Assembly (NCBI RefSeq): GCF_002608075.1
Contig: NZ_LAHA01000053.1
Coordinates: 1 to 52,954, forward strand
Source of the DNA: Nostoc linckia z4
GTDB lineage: Bacteria; Cyanobacteriota; Cyanobacteriia; Cyanobacteriales; Nostocaceae
Reading direction: 5' to 3'
Length of the DNA stretch: 52,954 nucleotides
Below the pieces are notes generated by a model. It made no database searches. It saw only the letters and a list, made by a program, of their open reading frames with translations, and was not told where the DNA came from. The translations under genes and the position numbers were made by a program. This document shows positions 16,870-24,880 of this stretch, one piece after another. How positions within the stretch are numbered: position 1 is the first letter of the stretch; each line of letters begins with the position of its first letter.

Positions 16870-17307
16870 TCAAAAACCTTCAGGAATAATGCTAGATGTG
16901 GGAATGTAGGCTGTTAGGGATTTTAGGGTTTGGTTGAGTGACTCAGAAAATTCTGTCCCAGCTGCGATCGCCTCTTCAATCTGGACTGATAGCTGTGCTG
17001 CATTTTGCCAGTCAATTCCGGTGATGACCTGACGTTGACGCATTTGGTAGCACATTTGAACTGCGGGGTTAATTTCTTCAGGAGCCACTATCAGGCAATC
17101 TAGAGAAGAAGTACCTTTTTTACCAGGCTTCTTGATGATGTGAATGGGTTTTCCTGGTTGACGCTCAATGTCTGCGTTTGCCAGTTCAGCGCAAAGAGGA
17201 GTGAAGGCATCTCGTAGTAATTGGTCGTCAATGGCGATCGCTTCTGGAATCCAGTGCTGTTGACCTTCGTAGATGACGAGTAGTTTGTTGGTATTTGTAG
17301 TAGTCAT
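16870..17307 (-). CDS. PRTRC system protein C-like, with C-terminal extension
   Basis: A 145-aa protein. Residues ~8-65 (KLLVIYEGQQHWIPEAIAID, then LRDAFTPLCAELANADIE, then IIKKPGKKGT) match the plan of the ~70-aa PRTRC protein C: two strands, a helix ending in ELANA, and a final strand before KxGTKG. That family has been proposed to be ubiquitin-like. Here the protein continues for ~75 residues with an alpha-helical tail and ends SIIPEGF, so it has no terminal Gly-Gly. The gene lies 5 bp downstream of the E-like gene. If it is the Ubl of the cassette, it would need processing. Confidence 0.6.
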   Translation of the reverse strand: MTTTNTNKLLVIYEGQQHWIPEAIAIDDQLLRDAFTPLCAELANADIERQPGKPIHIIKKPGKKGTSSLDCLIVAPEEINPAVQMCYQMRQRQVITGIDWQNAAQLSVQIEEAIAAGTEFSESLNQTLKSLTAYIPTSSIIPEGF

Positions 17308-17312
17308 GGCAT

Positions 17313-17957
17313 TTAAAACAGTGATATTTGCGTAGTATTACTGTCTGGTTTAGTAGTATCTGAGCTAGCAGTTTGAGTACGAATTGGAGTCTGGGTAGTG
17401 GGCGGTTTATTGGTTTTGACAGTTTTAGTCTGGGCTATATTCCGGCGAATTTGACGATTAGGAAAATCGGCTTTCAGTTCATCCAGTAGTTGAACAATTG
17501 CAGGGGGGAAATCACCGAGTTCTTCTTGATTGAGCATGGTAACTACAGGGAAATCACCGTGACTGCTGGCAGCAATCATTACAGGTCTATCTCCTGTTTG
17601 TTGTGTAGGTAGTAAAGTGATGACAATTTGAACTTTACATTGCTCGAAAATAAATGGTTCTAATTGATTTACCTTGTTGGTAGCAGATGTTTCTATGTCA
17701 TCGTTCTCTAACTCATGAGAGTCGATTTCATCTTCGGCGTAGCTATTTTCATCACTTACTGGTTCTAAAAGTTGCAAAAAGTTCGCCTTACCTGCACGCA
17801 AGCGTTCCCTGTCAAATAGCAATCCTAAAGCTTGGAATTGTTCTTCAGCAGTGGTTTTTCCCTGTTGTTCTGAAATGTAAGATTTTAAGGTTTCAGATGT
17901 AACAGTGAGGTTGGCTTTGACAATGGCCTGTTCTGGTGTTAGCCATTTTGTAGTCAT
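17313..17957 (-). CDS. PRTRC system protein E-like
   Basis: The ATG at 17955-17957 (MTTKWLTPEQAIVKANLTVT) is preferred over a TTG 51 bp upstream. The protein has 214 aa. FQALGLLFDRERLR, VQIVITLLPTQ, VVTMLNQEELGDFPPAIVQL and a low-complexity Thr/Gln-rich tail ending TQISLF follow the layout of PRTRC protein E: an FQxLxxL start, a central beta segment, a PEELD-like motif and an unstructured tail. A long acidic insertion occupies residues ~70-100. It is the first gene of the leftward PRTRC cluster. Confidence 0.6.
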   Translation of the reverse strand: MTTKWLTPEQAIVKANLTVTSETLKSYISEQQGKTTAEEQFQALGLLFDRERLRAGKANFLQLLEPVSDENSYAEDEIDSHELENDDIETSATNKVNQLEPFIFEQCKVQIVITLLPTQQTGDRPVMIAASSHGDFPVVTMLNQEELGDFPPAIVQLLDELKADFPNRQIRRNIAQTKTVKTNKPPTTQTPIRTQTASSDTTKPDSNTTQISLF

Positions 17958-18082
17958 AGTTTTTTTAGCCTTGTTAACTGGTGTGCAAGCGGTTGTGGCG
18001 GTAGCCAAAAGTAGAAACTGTTTTTGAGAGTAGGGTACTGCTAGACTAAAAACATATCCCGTTTGCTTTTCTCGACTGAGCC

Positions 18083-18646
18083 ATGTCCACGGTAATTACC
18101 ACTACCTTGACCCTGGAGGAGTTTCTCAAGCTACCAGAAACAAAGCCTGCCAGCGAGTACATTAATGGTGAGATTATTCAAAAACCAATGCCAAAAGGGA
18201 AGCATAGCCGATTACAGTTAAGGCTGTGCAACAGTATCAATGATGTTGCCGAAAGCCTGCATATTGCTTATGCTTTTCCAGAACTGCGCTGTAGTTTTGG
18301 TATCCGCTCAGTAGTACCTGATATAGCGGTTTTCAACTGGTCACGTATTCCCTTTGCTGCTGATGGGGAAGCACCCAATGATTTTCTGCTTTCTCCAGAC
18401 TGGACAATTGAAATTCTTTCCCCTGAACAAAGTTCAAATCGAGTCACAGGCAATATTCTCTATTGCTTAGATCATGGTTGCCAATTAGGTTGGTTGATAG
18501 ACCCAGAAGATCGTTCCATTTTGGTCTTCCGTCCAAATCAGCAACCAAAACTTTTGCAGGGTGATGAGCGTTTGCCAGTGTTAGCCGGGATAGACTTGGA
18601 GTTAACTGTAGCTCAAGTGTTTGGTTGGCTAAAAATGAGCAGTTAG
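18083..18646 (+). CDS. Uma2-family (DUF820) PD-(D/E)XK endonuclease-like protein
   Basis: A 187-aa protein starting MSTVITTTLTLEEFLKLPET. The first helix with LEEFLKLPE, YINGEIIQKPMPKGKHS, the core SVVPDIAVFNW (acidic metal ligand), WTIEILSPEQSS (ExL ligand) and LGWLIDPEDRSILVFRP form the full Uma2 pattern. This family is extremely abundant in cyanobacteria and has the restriction-endonuclease fold, but most members have no known role. It is divergent from the PRTRC cluster by about 125 bp and appears to be a single-gene unit. Confidence 0.9.
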   Translation: MSTVITTTLTLEEFLKLPETKPASEYINGEIIQKPMPKGKHSRLQLRLCNSINDVAESLHIAYAFPELRCSFGIRSVVPDIAVFNWSRIPFAADGEAPNDFLLSPDWTIEILSPEQSSNRVTGNILYCLDHGCQLGWLIDPEDRSILVFRPNQQPKLLQGDERLPVLAGIDLELTVAQVFGWLKMSS

Positions 18647-18968
18647 AGAAACAGCTAAAACAAGTTCTCTACAAACTTTTGATAACGTAAAAACAGGAGT
18701 TTCAGCCATCGTGAATCAGGAGTATTCACCATTGGTTTAAGAGCGTAGATGCTTATAAGGCTTGTCGCTAAACATCGCTTGCTTCTGAGCTAGGGGTATC
18801 ACCTGAAATGCTTACTAATAGATTGTTTTGCTCCCTCCCTGTATTTACCTGAAATGTCCGCTTGTCTTGACTTATAAAAAACTTTTTAGTTCACGTATAA
18901 GTAGCAGCCAACAAAACAGTAAAATTCCTGCTGTTGGCTGATAAATTAGTTAAAGCTATTGCTTATTG
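18647..18968. other. Gene-free stretch, 320 bp
   Basis: Contains a run (AAGAGCGTAGATGCTTATAAGGC, then GGGGTATCACCTGAAATGCT) that looks like dispersed, IS-flank-type sequence, but I could not tie it to a known element. No gene seen. Confidence 0.3.
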
Positions 18969-19547
18969 CTAAGTTAAAAGTGAGTCTTTGAAGTCGTGAA
19001 TTGCCGTTGCTGTCAAAGCATAAATAACTCGGCGCTTACGCATGATGTGAGTGCCATCTACAGGAATACCTTTCTTCCAAGCAGCAATGATAGCTTTCTT
19101 GTCTGCTGAGTAAACAGTCTTTTCTCTGCGGTATTTTGGAGACAATTGTTCTGCATCTATCAGCACCTCACAATTTGGCGGATTTTCTTTAATTGTGATC
19201 CGAAGTGAATTACCAATCATTTGCTCAGGTAGAATTCCTGCGGCGGTTTGTTCTAAAATAGTTTCATCTAATTTTTGTCGCCAGCGTTCTAGTCTTAACA
19301 GTGCTGATTGATGTACAGCTTTTAGATGTTCTAGTCGTTGTTTAATAGCCGCTATTTCAGCATCCAGTTGCAATGCTAATTCTGCTTGGATATCAACAAC
19401 TTCTTCCTGAACTTCCTGAGTTTCCCAAATAGCGGTGATGATCTCAGCTTCTTCTTCAGGAGTCTGGCAATTAGTTAGCTGTTCCCAGAGATGAGCAGCA
19501 GTTTGGGAAAGTCCTGCTAAGGATTGTTGAGCGAGTGTTAAATTCAT
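18969..19547 (-). CDS. Gp157-like protein (siphovirus Gp157 family)
   Basis: The ATG at 19545-19547 is chosen; a GTG nine bases upstream would overlap the preceding gene. The protein has 192 aa. Residues ~45-115 form a long coiled coil (AELALQLDAEIAAIKQRLEH onward). IGNSLRITIKENPPNCEVLI followed by PKYRREKTVYSADKKAI and GIPVDGTHIMRKRRV is the hallmark C-terminal part of Gp157 proteins (RxNPPxVEI, P..Y, K.DK..I). Gp157-family proteins are phage-encoded; one function reported is host-nuclease or phage-resistance interference, so an anti-defence role on the plasmid is possible. GAGGAG upstream serves as ribosome binding site. It is translationally coupled to the small gene before it. Confidence 0.75.
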   Translation of the reverse strand: MNLTLAQQSLAGLSQTAAHLWEQLTNCQTPEEEAEIITAIWETQEVQEEVVDIQAELALQLDAEIAAIKQRLEHLKAVHQSALLRLERWRQKLDETILEQTAAGILPEQMIGNSLRITIKENPPNCEVLIDAEQLSPKYRREKTVYSADKKAIIAAWKKGIPVDGTHIMRKRRVIYALTATAIHDFKDSLLT

Positions 19548-19549
19548 GA

Positions 19550-19735
19550 CTACCACTCCTCACAAACTTGGTAGTATTCATATTCAGCTTCAATCTGTTC
19601 TAAAATAGCTATAGTGCCTGAATCTAAATTAGTATTGTCAGATAAATTTGAATTGATCTTTTGTGTAAGTTGAGCATTTTGATGAGCAGCAGTAGTTGAA
19701 TCAGGTGAAGTTGGAGTTGTTATCAATGTTTGCAT
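19550..19735 (-). CDS. Small protein upstream of the Gp157-like gene
   Basis: 61 codons, starting MQTLITTPTSPDSTTAAHQN, Ser/Thr/Asn-rich, with an acidic helix at the end (AILEQIEAEYEYYQVCEEW). Its stop codon lies 2 bp before the ATG of the Gp157-like gene and its last codons (GAG GAG) form that gene's ribosome binding site, so it may serve mainly for translational coupling. No family recognised. Confidence 0.4.
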   Translation of the reverse strand: MQTLITTPTSPDSTTAAHQNAQLTQKINSNLSDNTNLDSGTIAILEQIEAEYEYYQVCEEW

Positions 19736-19892
19736 AAATGTTGCTTGCTTAACACCAGCAATAGTAGCGCGATAGCGCCTCTGGGGAGCAACCGCAGCAA
19801 CTTTATGTGCCGATAGCTAGGATTTCAATCCCTGACACAAATATCCTAAAAAGTTTAATTTATTAGTGTTTATTAAGACGGAAGAGCCATTA

Positions 19893-20339
19893 TTATTGAC
19901 GTAGATCATCAATAGGCGGATGCCAACCTGCTGTTAACCAAAGTTGACGGGAATTTAGAATAAACCCATCATCGTGGTCTTGATCGTTAAAATCAAAACG
20001 ACTGCAAGTTGCACGACCTATAGGAGTTGTTCCAATGATATTTAACCCATTTTCTGTCCAGATAAAATGCTCTGACCAATTTTGATTTCTCGGATTAAAT
20101 AATGGAACTTCTGTTTGTGTTTCTGGATCAATCCCAGTTGTAAAATTATACCGCCTTTGATTACAACGATGACAAGCTAAAGCCAAATTATTGAGATAGT
20201 CTGATCCGCCTAAAGATTGAGGAATAATGTGATCAATGGTAAAGGGTGTTGCATTTGAGCGTTCTGGAGAGTGACAATATTCACATAAGTATTTTGCCCT
20301 TTTACGGACGTTTAAGCGAACAAAATTGTTGATAACCAC
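19893..20339 (-). CDS. HNH endonuclease
   Basis: A 148-aa protein with a GTG start at 20337-20339. CEYCHSPER (first zinc CxxC), FTIDHIIPQSLGG (DH of the HNH core), NNLALACHRCNQRR (Asn plus second zinc pair) form a complete HNH domain (residues ~18-64). The rest (VPLFNPRNQNWSEHFIW and the SRQLWLTAGWHPP end) is the extension seen in a family of short cyanobacterial HNH proteins. It starts 2 bp after the stop of a 76-aa gene, so the two are co-translated. Substrate unknown. Confidence 0.9.
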   Translation of the reverse strand: MVINNFVRLNVRKRAKYLCEYCHSPERSNATPFTIDHIIPQSLGGSDYLNNLALACHRCNQRRYNFTTGIDPETQTEVPLFNPRNQNWSEHFIWTENGLNIIGTTPIGRATCSRFDFNDQDHDDGFILNSRQLWLTAGWHPPIDDLRQ

Positions 20340-20341
20340 AA

Positions 20342-20572
20342 TTAAGACGCAAGTTTAGCGTTGATAAAACTAAAGATTTTTTCTAATTCCAATAAACCAG
20401 CTAATTCTGCTTGTTCATCTGGATTGAGTAAATTTTCTTTATTTTTTTCTAATAGTTCCTCTAAACGAATTTGTAACTCTTCAGTAAAAGAAAAAGGACG
20501 AAACTGATCAGAAAGATTAAGTTTTATTCCATTTGGTAGCCAAGATGAAGGCTGTTCCATTAATTCTTTCAT
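20342..20572 (-). CDS. Small helical partner of the HNH protein
   Basis: A 76-aa protein starting MKELMEQPSSWLPNGIKLNL. The second half is a helical Leu/Glu-rich segment (EELQIRLEELLEKNKENLLN, then DEQAELAGLLELEK). It is placed 2 bp upstream of the HNH gene. This pairing of a short Leu/Glu-rich protein with an HNH protein is familiar from cyanobacterial genomes and recalls toxin-antitoxin layouts, but no such function is proven. Confidence 0.6.
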   Translation of the reverse strand: MKELMEQPSSWLPNGIKLNLSDQFRPFSFTEELQIRLEELLEKNKENLLNPDEQAELAGLLELEKIFSFINAKLAS

Positions 20573-20897
20573 GGGTATCTCCGTTAATCAAGTATTTTGG
20601 TCATTAGGTTGACTGGGGTTAGATACTAGAATATTCGGCAATTTACTGAGAAAAGTTCATTGTTTGTTTTTTGTCGTTGATGTACAAATCTAAACAGAGT
20701 TTGAAGATTGGATTGATTAATTGTTATTTTAACAGGATTAATCAAAGTTTTCACTGACTCTAAGGCTTCTTTATGTCAATTATAGCACTTATTAAATAAA
20801 CACTCATCTTTGTCTGTACAACTGTTCCTAAAACATCATTTTTCTATACTAAATTATGCTAAATAATCTCAAAAATACTGCCATTAAATTATAAACT
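20573..20897. other. AT-rich gene-free stretch
   Basis: About 325 bp of AT-rich sequence between the leftward HNH pair and the kinase remnant. No gene, repeat or clear terminator identified. Confidence 0.3.
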
Positions 20898-21175
20898 TTA
20901 AAGCCGTATTTCTGTCATTTTTGTGATATCAATCACCCCTAAAATATAGACATCAGAAGATAATTTTAGATAATTTTTTGCTTGTTCATCAGGTATATAT
21001 CCTGATGTACCAACAGCCCAAGTGCCGATAGAGGGTTTGCTGAATGAGAAGAGTGTTGATTTTCTTAACCGCATTAAAATCAATCAAAACCAGCTAACCA
21101 TATTGCTGACGGCGGATGAGATTAGGGGGTTTCAGGTCACGGTGAATAGTATTATTATGCACTTGGTCAGTACCT
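20898..21175 (-). pseudogene. Serine/threonine protein kinase remnant
   Basis: Read leftwards, the sequence gives HNNTIHRDLKPPNLI (catalytic loop), an in-frame stop, then LVLIDFNAVK (DFG region with DFN). After a frame change comes IGTWAVGTSGYIPDEQ (activation/P+1 loop) and LKLSSDVYILGVIDI. These are subdomains VI to IX of a bacterial eukaryotic-type Ser/Thr kinase, in order, broken by at least one stop and one frameshift. The N-lobe and the rest of the C-lobe are absent. It is a decayed gene fragment. Confidence 0.75.
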
Positions 21176-21258
21176 GAGATGAGTTTTATTGATTACAATT
21201 AGGGTTGATACTTGCGAATAAAAATTATTATTAAACACGAGCAGCCTGATAAGTACTA

Positions 21259-21879
21259 ATGTCTACTGGCTATTATCCGGTTATTCTTTATCCACCACTA
21301 GCAAGGCGCTTTACTAACGGTGATCAAGGAAAGGGGTATCTAAAAGCGTTGCTTCAAGGATGCGTTGCATTACCAGATGGGAATGGTACAGCCAAGCAAG
21401 GTGTGAGCGAAAAGGAGTTTTTTCGCCATTTACTGTGTGCGTTTCCAGGAAATCTTATCTGTCAAGCGGTTGAGTTTGAGATTCCAGGTTATCCTCAACG
21501 CTACTCGGCTGATTTTATCCTTTACCATCAATCTTCTGGGTTAGCTCTCGATATTGAGATTGATGAACCTTATGCTGGAGATACAGGTAAACCTCACCAC
21601 TGCATTGATGTTGATGATGATAAAATCCGTAACCGTTTTTTCTTAGAACGCAATTGGGGTGTGGTGAGATTTGCAGAAGTTCAGGTGGTACGTCATCCTT
21701 GGAGTTGTTGTAAGGCGATCGCTCAAATCATCGCTAGGTTAACTGGAGATGATAGCGTATTCATATTATTGCAAAGATTAGCTGATGTACCTTTGCAGAA
21801 ACAGTGGACAAAGCGTGAGGCTAGGCTGATGGCTAAGAACAATTATCGTCAGTCTTATTTACCGAAAATGGGAAAGTAA
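21259..21879 (+). CDS. PD-(D/E)XK nuclease-like protein (DUF559-type)
   Basis: A 206-aa protein starting MSTGYYPVILYPPLARRFTN. The core YSADFILYHQSSGLALDIEI (residues ~83-102) provides the Asp and ExD metal ligands of a PD-(D/E)XK fold. DDDKIRNRFFLERNWGVVRF and EVQVVRHP follow as in the DUF559/very-short-patch-repair-like group. GKGYLKALLQGCVALPDG and KEFFRHLL precede the core. It is a single-gene unit; the kinase remnant lies upstream on the other strand. Role unknown; the fold suggests DNA cleavage or repair. Confidence 0.7.
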   Translation: MSTGYYPVILYPPLARRFTNGDQGKGYLKALLQGCVALPDGNGTAKQGVSEKEFFRHLLCAFPGNLICQAVEFEIPGYPQRYSADFILYHQSSGLALDIEIDEPYAGDTGKPHHCIDVDDDKIRNRFFLERNWGVVRFAEVQVVRHPWSCCKAIAQIIARLTGDDSVFILLQRLADVPLQKQWTKREARLMAKNNYRQSYLPKMGK

Positions 21880-22221
21880 AACTAGAGATAGTACCTTCAA
21901 CGAAGAGGCAGGGGGAAGGGGGCAGGGAGCGGGGGGAAATGACCCCAACCAAGAGCCGTGAAGCGGAGCGAAACATGGGTCTGAGTCGTCCACTTCTAAT
22001 AAATGGTTCTCGAATTGATTGGGTCGAATCCCCATCTGAACCTTCTCCCCTGCTCCTTGCTCCCTTGCCTCTTCTTCAATACTCATCTTTAATAGTCATA
22101 TAGTCGCCCCAGAATAGGGCTACCGTGTACACACAAGTATTTTAGAGTTGTCCCACACCGTTTTAATCTTGTATAAAGATATGTGTACACGGTAGATTAT
22201 GGGTAGAAAATTGGAAGGGTG
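21880..22221. other. Gene-free stretch with short repeats and an inverted repeat
   Basis: A GC-rich GGGGGAAGGGGGCAGGG-type repeat (common filler in Nostoc-type genomes) at about 21910-21945 is followed by the 14-bp inverted repeat at 22120-22195. The apparent 75-codon leftward frame at 21859-22086 is repeat-derived and rejected. Confidence 0.45.
22120..22195. repeat. 14-bp perfect inverted repeat, 48-bp spacer
   Basis: CTACCGTGTACACA (22120-22133) and TGTGTACACGGTAG (22182-22195) are exact reverse complements. They enclose an AT-rich spacer, 76 bp in all, 27 bp beyond the stop of the primase-like gene. It could be a small non-autonomous element, a binding site for the replication protein, or a terminator; the last is less likely because no T-run follows. 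Confidence 0.6.
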
Positions 22222-23577
22222 TTACATCGATTTTGTCAATCTCGCGTTAACTAATCTTTTTGGTTTTCTCACACATTGCTTTTTTGATGTGCGGTGTGAC
22301 TTCCACTCACGAATGCTCATAGCGATAGAGCCAAAATCCCGACTGGCAAAGGCTGTTGTTTTATTCGCACTGTGCCAAATTGTATCCGCCTCAGTTGATT
22401 CAAGTGGAGGTGTACAGCGATCGCAATATCGGTCAAATAGTTGGCGTGGTTCGGGATAATAAGCGATTCGGTGTCTAGTGAGTAAATTAGATGTACCCAG
22501 TAGATTCCGAGCTAATTTATAGCCAGAATTGTTTCTGTTTCCCTCAGATTCGCCATAAGTTAGTAAAGTGCGATCGCTCAAAGTTAAACAGATAGACAAA
22601 GGAACAGACACTCCGCTAGCGCGTAGTTGTTTAAGAGATGAGCCATTATCTCTGGTTGTAGCCTGTATTACTGTTCCTCGTCGGCAATGCAAGGTTGAGC
22701 GAGGGACAGTCACAGAAGGTTGCAGTAACGCTGTTTGTGGGTCGATAACTTCTCCATTTTTCGCTCTTGTGAGAAGTTGCACCCACTTGCGCCAATGTTG
22801 CTCAGAAAGTTCGTAGGGAAATAAGGCTGTAGAATCAAATGCGGTTTTTAGTTCTTCCACATTGTACTGACAGTTTGACCAATGCTCTAGGGTAATGGGG
22901 ATGGTTGCACTCAATATTCCATCCACCACCCGTCTGCGAAGCATACCTGGCAGTCTCATGGAACGAGCCAAATTACAAATGGCTGGGTCTGCGTTTTGGA
23001 TAATCGTCAGTTGGCGATTGAGGTACAGCCATTCAGCAGGATTTAAGGAATGGCTGCATTTAAAGTAAACGTGCAGGGATTTTCCACCTGTATAAACTAC
23101 GGCGGCGGGTTCCAAGTTCATTTCATCCTTTAACCAGTCTACAGCTTGTCGCTGCTCATTCAATGCCAAATCATCAATTTCGTAGAATAAACATTGGCAT
23201 TGATTAACATGCTGATTGCTGATTCCCTTGTCTGGTTGGTTGGGGTAAAAACTGACTGTAGCACCAAGATATGACATTTTAAATGCCAATGCCCAACCAT
23301 CAGCATATCGTTTAGGTGTCAGTCGCCAGCAAGTGTTGCCCTGTTTATCTCGACCTCCATAAGCGCAGCAGTATAGTTGAAATCCTTGCTGGGTGATTTT
23401 ACCGCAGAGAATGTAGTGGGAGTAGACAAATTGACCATTGCGGCAGTAGTTATTCCAGTTTTTAGGTATCATTTCTGTGGGCAAGTCCCAAGAAAACCTG
23501 AGCCAAATTTTGGTTCCGGTGGTAAAGCCTATTTGTCTAAGAAATTTAATGGTTGTTTGTCTGGGATTGAAGGTCAT
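22222..23577 (-). CDS. Archaeo-eukaryotic-primase-like plasmid replication protein
   Basis: A 451-aa protein. The AEP catalytic motifs are visible: CLFYEIDD (Glu133/Asp135, metal ligands), VVYTGGKSLHVYF (Ser167-x-His169, the sxH motif), and NADPAICNLARSMRLPG (Asp197, then the Arg/RLPG loop). KMSYLGATVSFYPNQPDKGI precedes them. The C-terminal 230 residues carry LTRHRIAYYPEPRQLFDRYC and look DNA-binding but are not assigned. Primases of this type act as replication initiators or primer synthesizers on many plasmids, so this is the best candidate for the replicon's Rep. A 14-bp inverted repeat lies just past its stop. The start MTFNPRQTTIKFLRQ is the first ATG of the frame. Confidence 0.72.
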   Translation of the reverse strand: MTFNPRQTTIKFLRQIGFTTGTKIWLRFSWDLPTEMIPKNWNNYCRNGQFVYSHYILCGKITQQGFQLYCCAYGGRDKQGNTCWRLTPKRYADGWALAFKMSYLGATVSFYPNQPDKGISNQHVNQCQCLFYEIDDLALNEQRQAVDWLKDEMNLEPAAVVYTGGKSLHVYFKCSHSLNPAEWLYLNRQLTIIQNADPAICNLARSMRLPGMLRRRVVDGILSATIPITLEHWSNCQYNVEELKTAFDSTALFPYELSEQHWRKWVQLLTRAKNGEVIDPQTALLQPSVTVPRSTLHCRRGTVIQATTRDNGSSLKQLRASGVSVPLSICLTLSDRTLLTYGESEGNRNNSGYKLARNLLGTSNLLTRHRIAYYPEPRQLFDRYCDRCTPPLESTEADTIWHSANKTTAFASRDFGSIAMSIREWKSHRTSKKQCVRKPKRLVNARLTKSM

Positions 23578-23704
23578 GGCAGTTACGCCTAGAGAGTTTA
23601 TCCCTCTCTAAGTGGCGTTAGCTGCGCTAGAACCAACTTTTCCACATTTGACTTACATAAATTTTCGCCTGAAACCTTTGATTGGCTTGTCTCACTCAGA
23701 AAAA

Positions 23705-24298
23705 TTAGATTTGCTGCTTCTTAGCAAGAAGTTCCTCTAGTTCAGTTATTCTCGCTTGCAATGCCGCCACTTCTTGTTCAGAATAGCGAATAGGAATGTG
23801 CTGTGGACAGTTCCAATTCCAAGCTTCAATGTGAAACAGAATCACTCGTTCCACTTCTGCTTCATAGTTAGGAAGTTTCAGGCTTTCAATTAGTTCGCTA
23901 TCATCTTCTACATACATAGCCCGCCCCCAAATTTTCAACCGTCGGCGATGGCGATAATCCATCAAAAACAAAAAAGCTTTATCATTTTCGTCAAGATTAC
24001 CAACGGTAACATATTGAACATTGCCTTTGAAGTCAGCAAATCCTAAAGTCTTTTCATCTACAGCTTTCAAAAACCCAGGTTGTCCACCACGAAATTGAAT
24101 GTAGGGATAACCATTAGAACCGACGGTTCCCAAATAAAAACCATCCATTTGGGCGATAAATTCCTCAATTTCTGGTGTGATGGTATCGTTAGAAGGGCCA
24201 TTTTGCTCAAATCGAGCATAGGTCTGCCGTGAGCCACGTTGTTCTTGAGCAACTTTGACAGCAGGCGTGAAAGCAATTTGCGTAAATTTACGTGGCAT
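23705..24298 (-). CDS. Pyridoxamine 5'-phosphate oxidase-family flavin protein
   Basis: A 197-aa protein. FIAQMDGFYLGTVGSNGYPY followed by IQFRGGQPGFLKAVDEKTLG, FADFKGNVQYVTVGNL and FLFLMDYRHRRRLKIWGRA forms the split-barrel core of the PNPOx-like family (residues ~48-130). AWNWNCPQHIPIRYSEQE follows, and a short coiled coil ends the protein. Such proteins usually bind FMN or F420 and act on small redox or xenobiotic compounds; the substrate is unknown. It is followed on the same strand by a glutathione-transferase remnant, so the pair may be a fragment of a former chromosomal stress locus. Confidence 0.88.
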   Translation of the reverse strand: MPRKFTQIAFTPAVKVAQEQRGSRQTYARFEQNGPSNDTITPEIEEFIAQMDGFYLGTVGSNGYPYIQFRGGQPGFLKAVDEKTLGFADFKGNVQYVTVGNLDENDKAFLFLMDYRHRRRLKIWGRAMYVEDDSELIESLKLPNYEAEVERVILFHIEAWNWNCPQHIPIRYSEQEVAALQARITELEELLAKKQQI

Positions 24299-24418
24299 AT
24301 AACTCTTTATTTTTACATATCTAAAAACAGGGGAAGATAGAGAAAAGACAGGGGAGCAGTGAAGGGAAAAAATTCCTCTGACTCTCTACCTTCTCCATCT
24401 AAACTGGGTGTTATTTGC

Positions 24419-24745
24419 CTATACCAAGGCAGGTGCTGCAATTCCTTGCATTCCTATAAAACCGGGAAGGGTCTTAACTCGCTCAATCCATGCCAGAATA
24501 TGAGGATAAGAGTCAAGAGCAATTTTGCCATCTGGTGCTAAGGCAACATAGGGGAATACTGCTATATCTGCAATAGTTATCCGCTCGAACTCTAACCATT
24601 GGCGATCGCGCAAATGTTGGTTAAGTTGTGTAAGAATAAACTCTGCTTTTTGGTTAGCTCTGTCAATATCAATACTGGTGGCATTAAACAGATAGTACAA
24701 ACGAGCCGATTCTGGCCCCTGACGCACTTCACCCGCAGTGGGGAA
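24419..24745 (-). pseudogene. Glutathione S-transferase, C-terminal domain remnant
   Basis: From about 24745 leftwards the frame reads TAGEVRQGPESARLYYLF, then ITIADIAVFPYVALAPDGKI and ILAWIERVKTLPGF, the all-helical C-terminal domain of a cytosolic GST including the N-capping ITIADIAVFPY motif. The N-terminal thioredoxin-like half with the glutathione site is missing. The sequence further upstream in this frame is the antisense of a TetR fragment, so the 153-codon frame reaching 24880 is not a natural protein. Confidence 0.75.
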
Positions 24746-24859
24746 GATGCTGCTATTGCCATTCAAGGCGCTCTGATTGTGGCGCAGGGTTTGGATGATG
24801 TGGCTCCTTTTGTCCGTGTGATGAAACAATTGCCACAACAACTGTGCCAAGATTTGTAG
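24735..24859 (+). pseudogene. TetR-family regulator, C-terminal remnant
   Basis: On the + strand, HFTRSGEDAAIAIQGALIVA followed by QGLDDVAPFVRVMKQLPQQL is the end of a TetR/AcrR-type ligand domain (the usual ...AIQGALVLAR..GD..PF..VL..LP). No DNA-binding domain precedes it; upstream the sequence is the antisense of the GST remnant. The two fragments meet head to head at about 24735-24745. Confidence 0.6.
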
Positions 24860-24880
24860 GAGAGTGATTACACAGTTCAT

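Noticed and set aside
21859..22086. Leftward 75-codon frame
   Set aside because: Lies in GGGGGAAGGGGGCAGGG-type repeat filler and overlaps the end of the DUF559-like gene.
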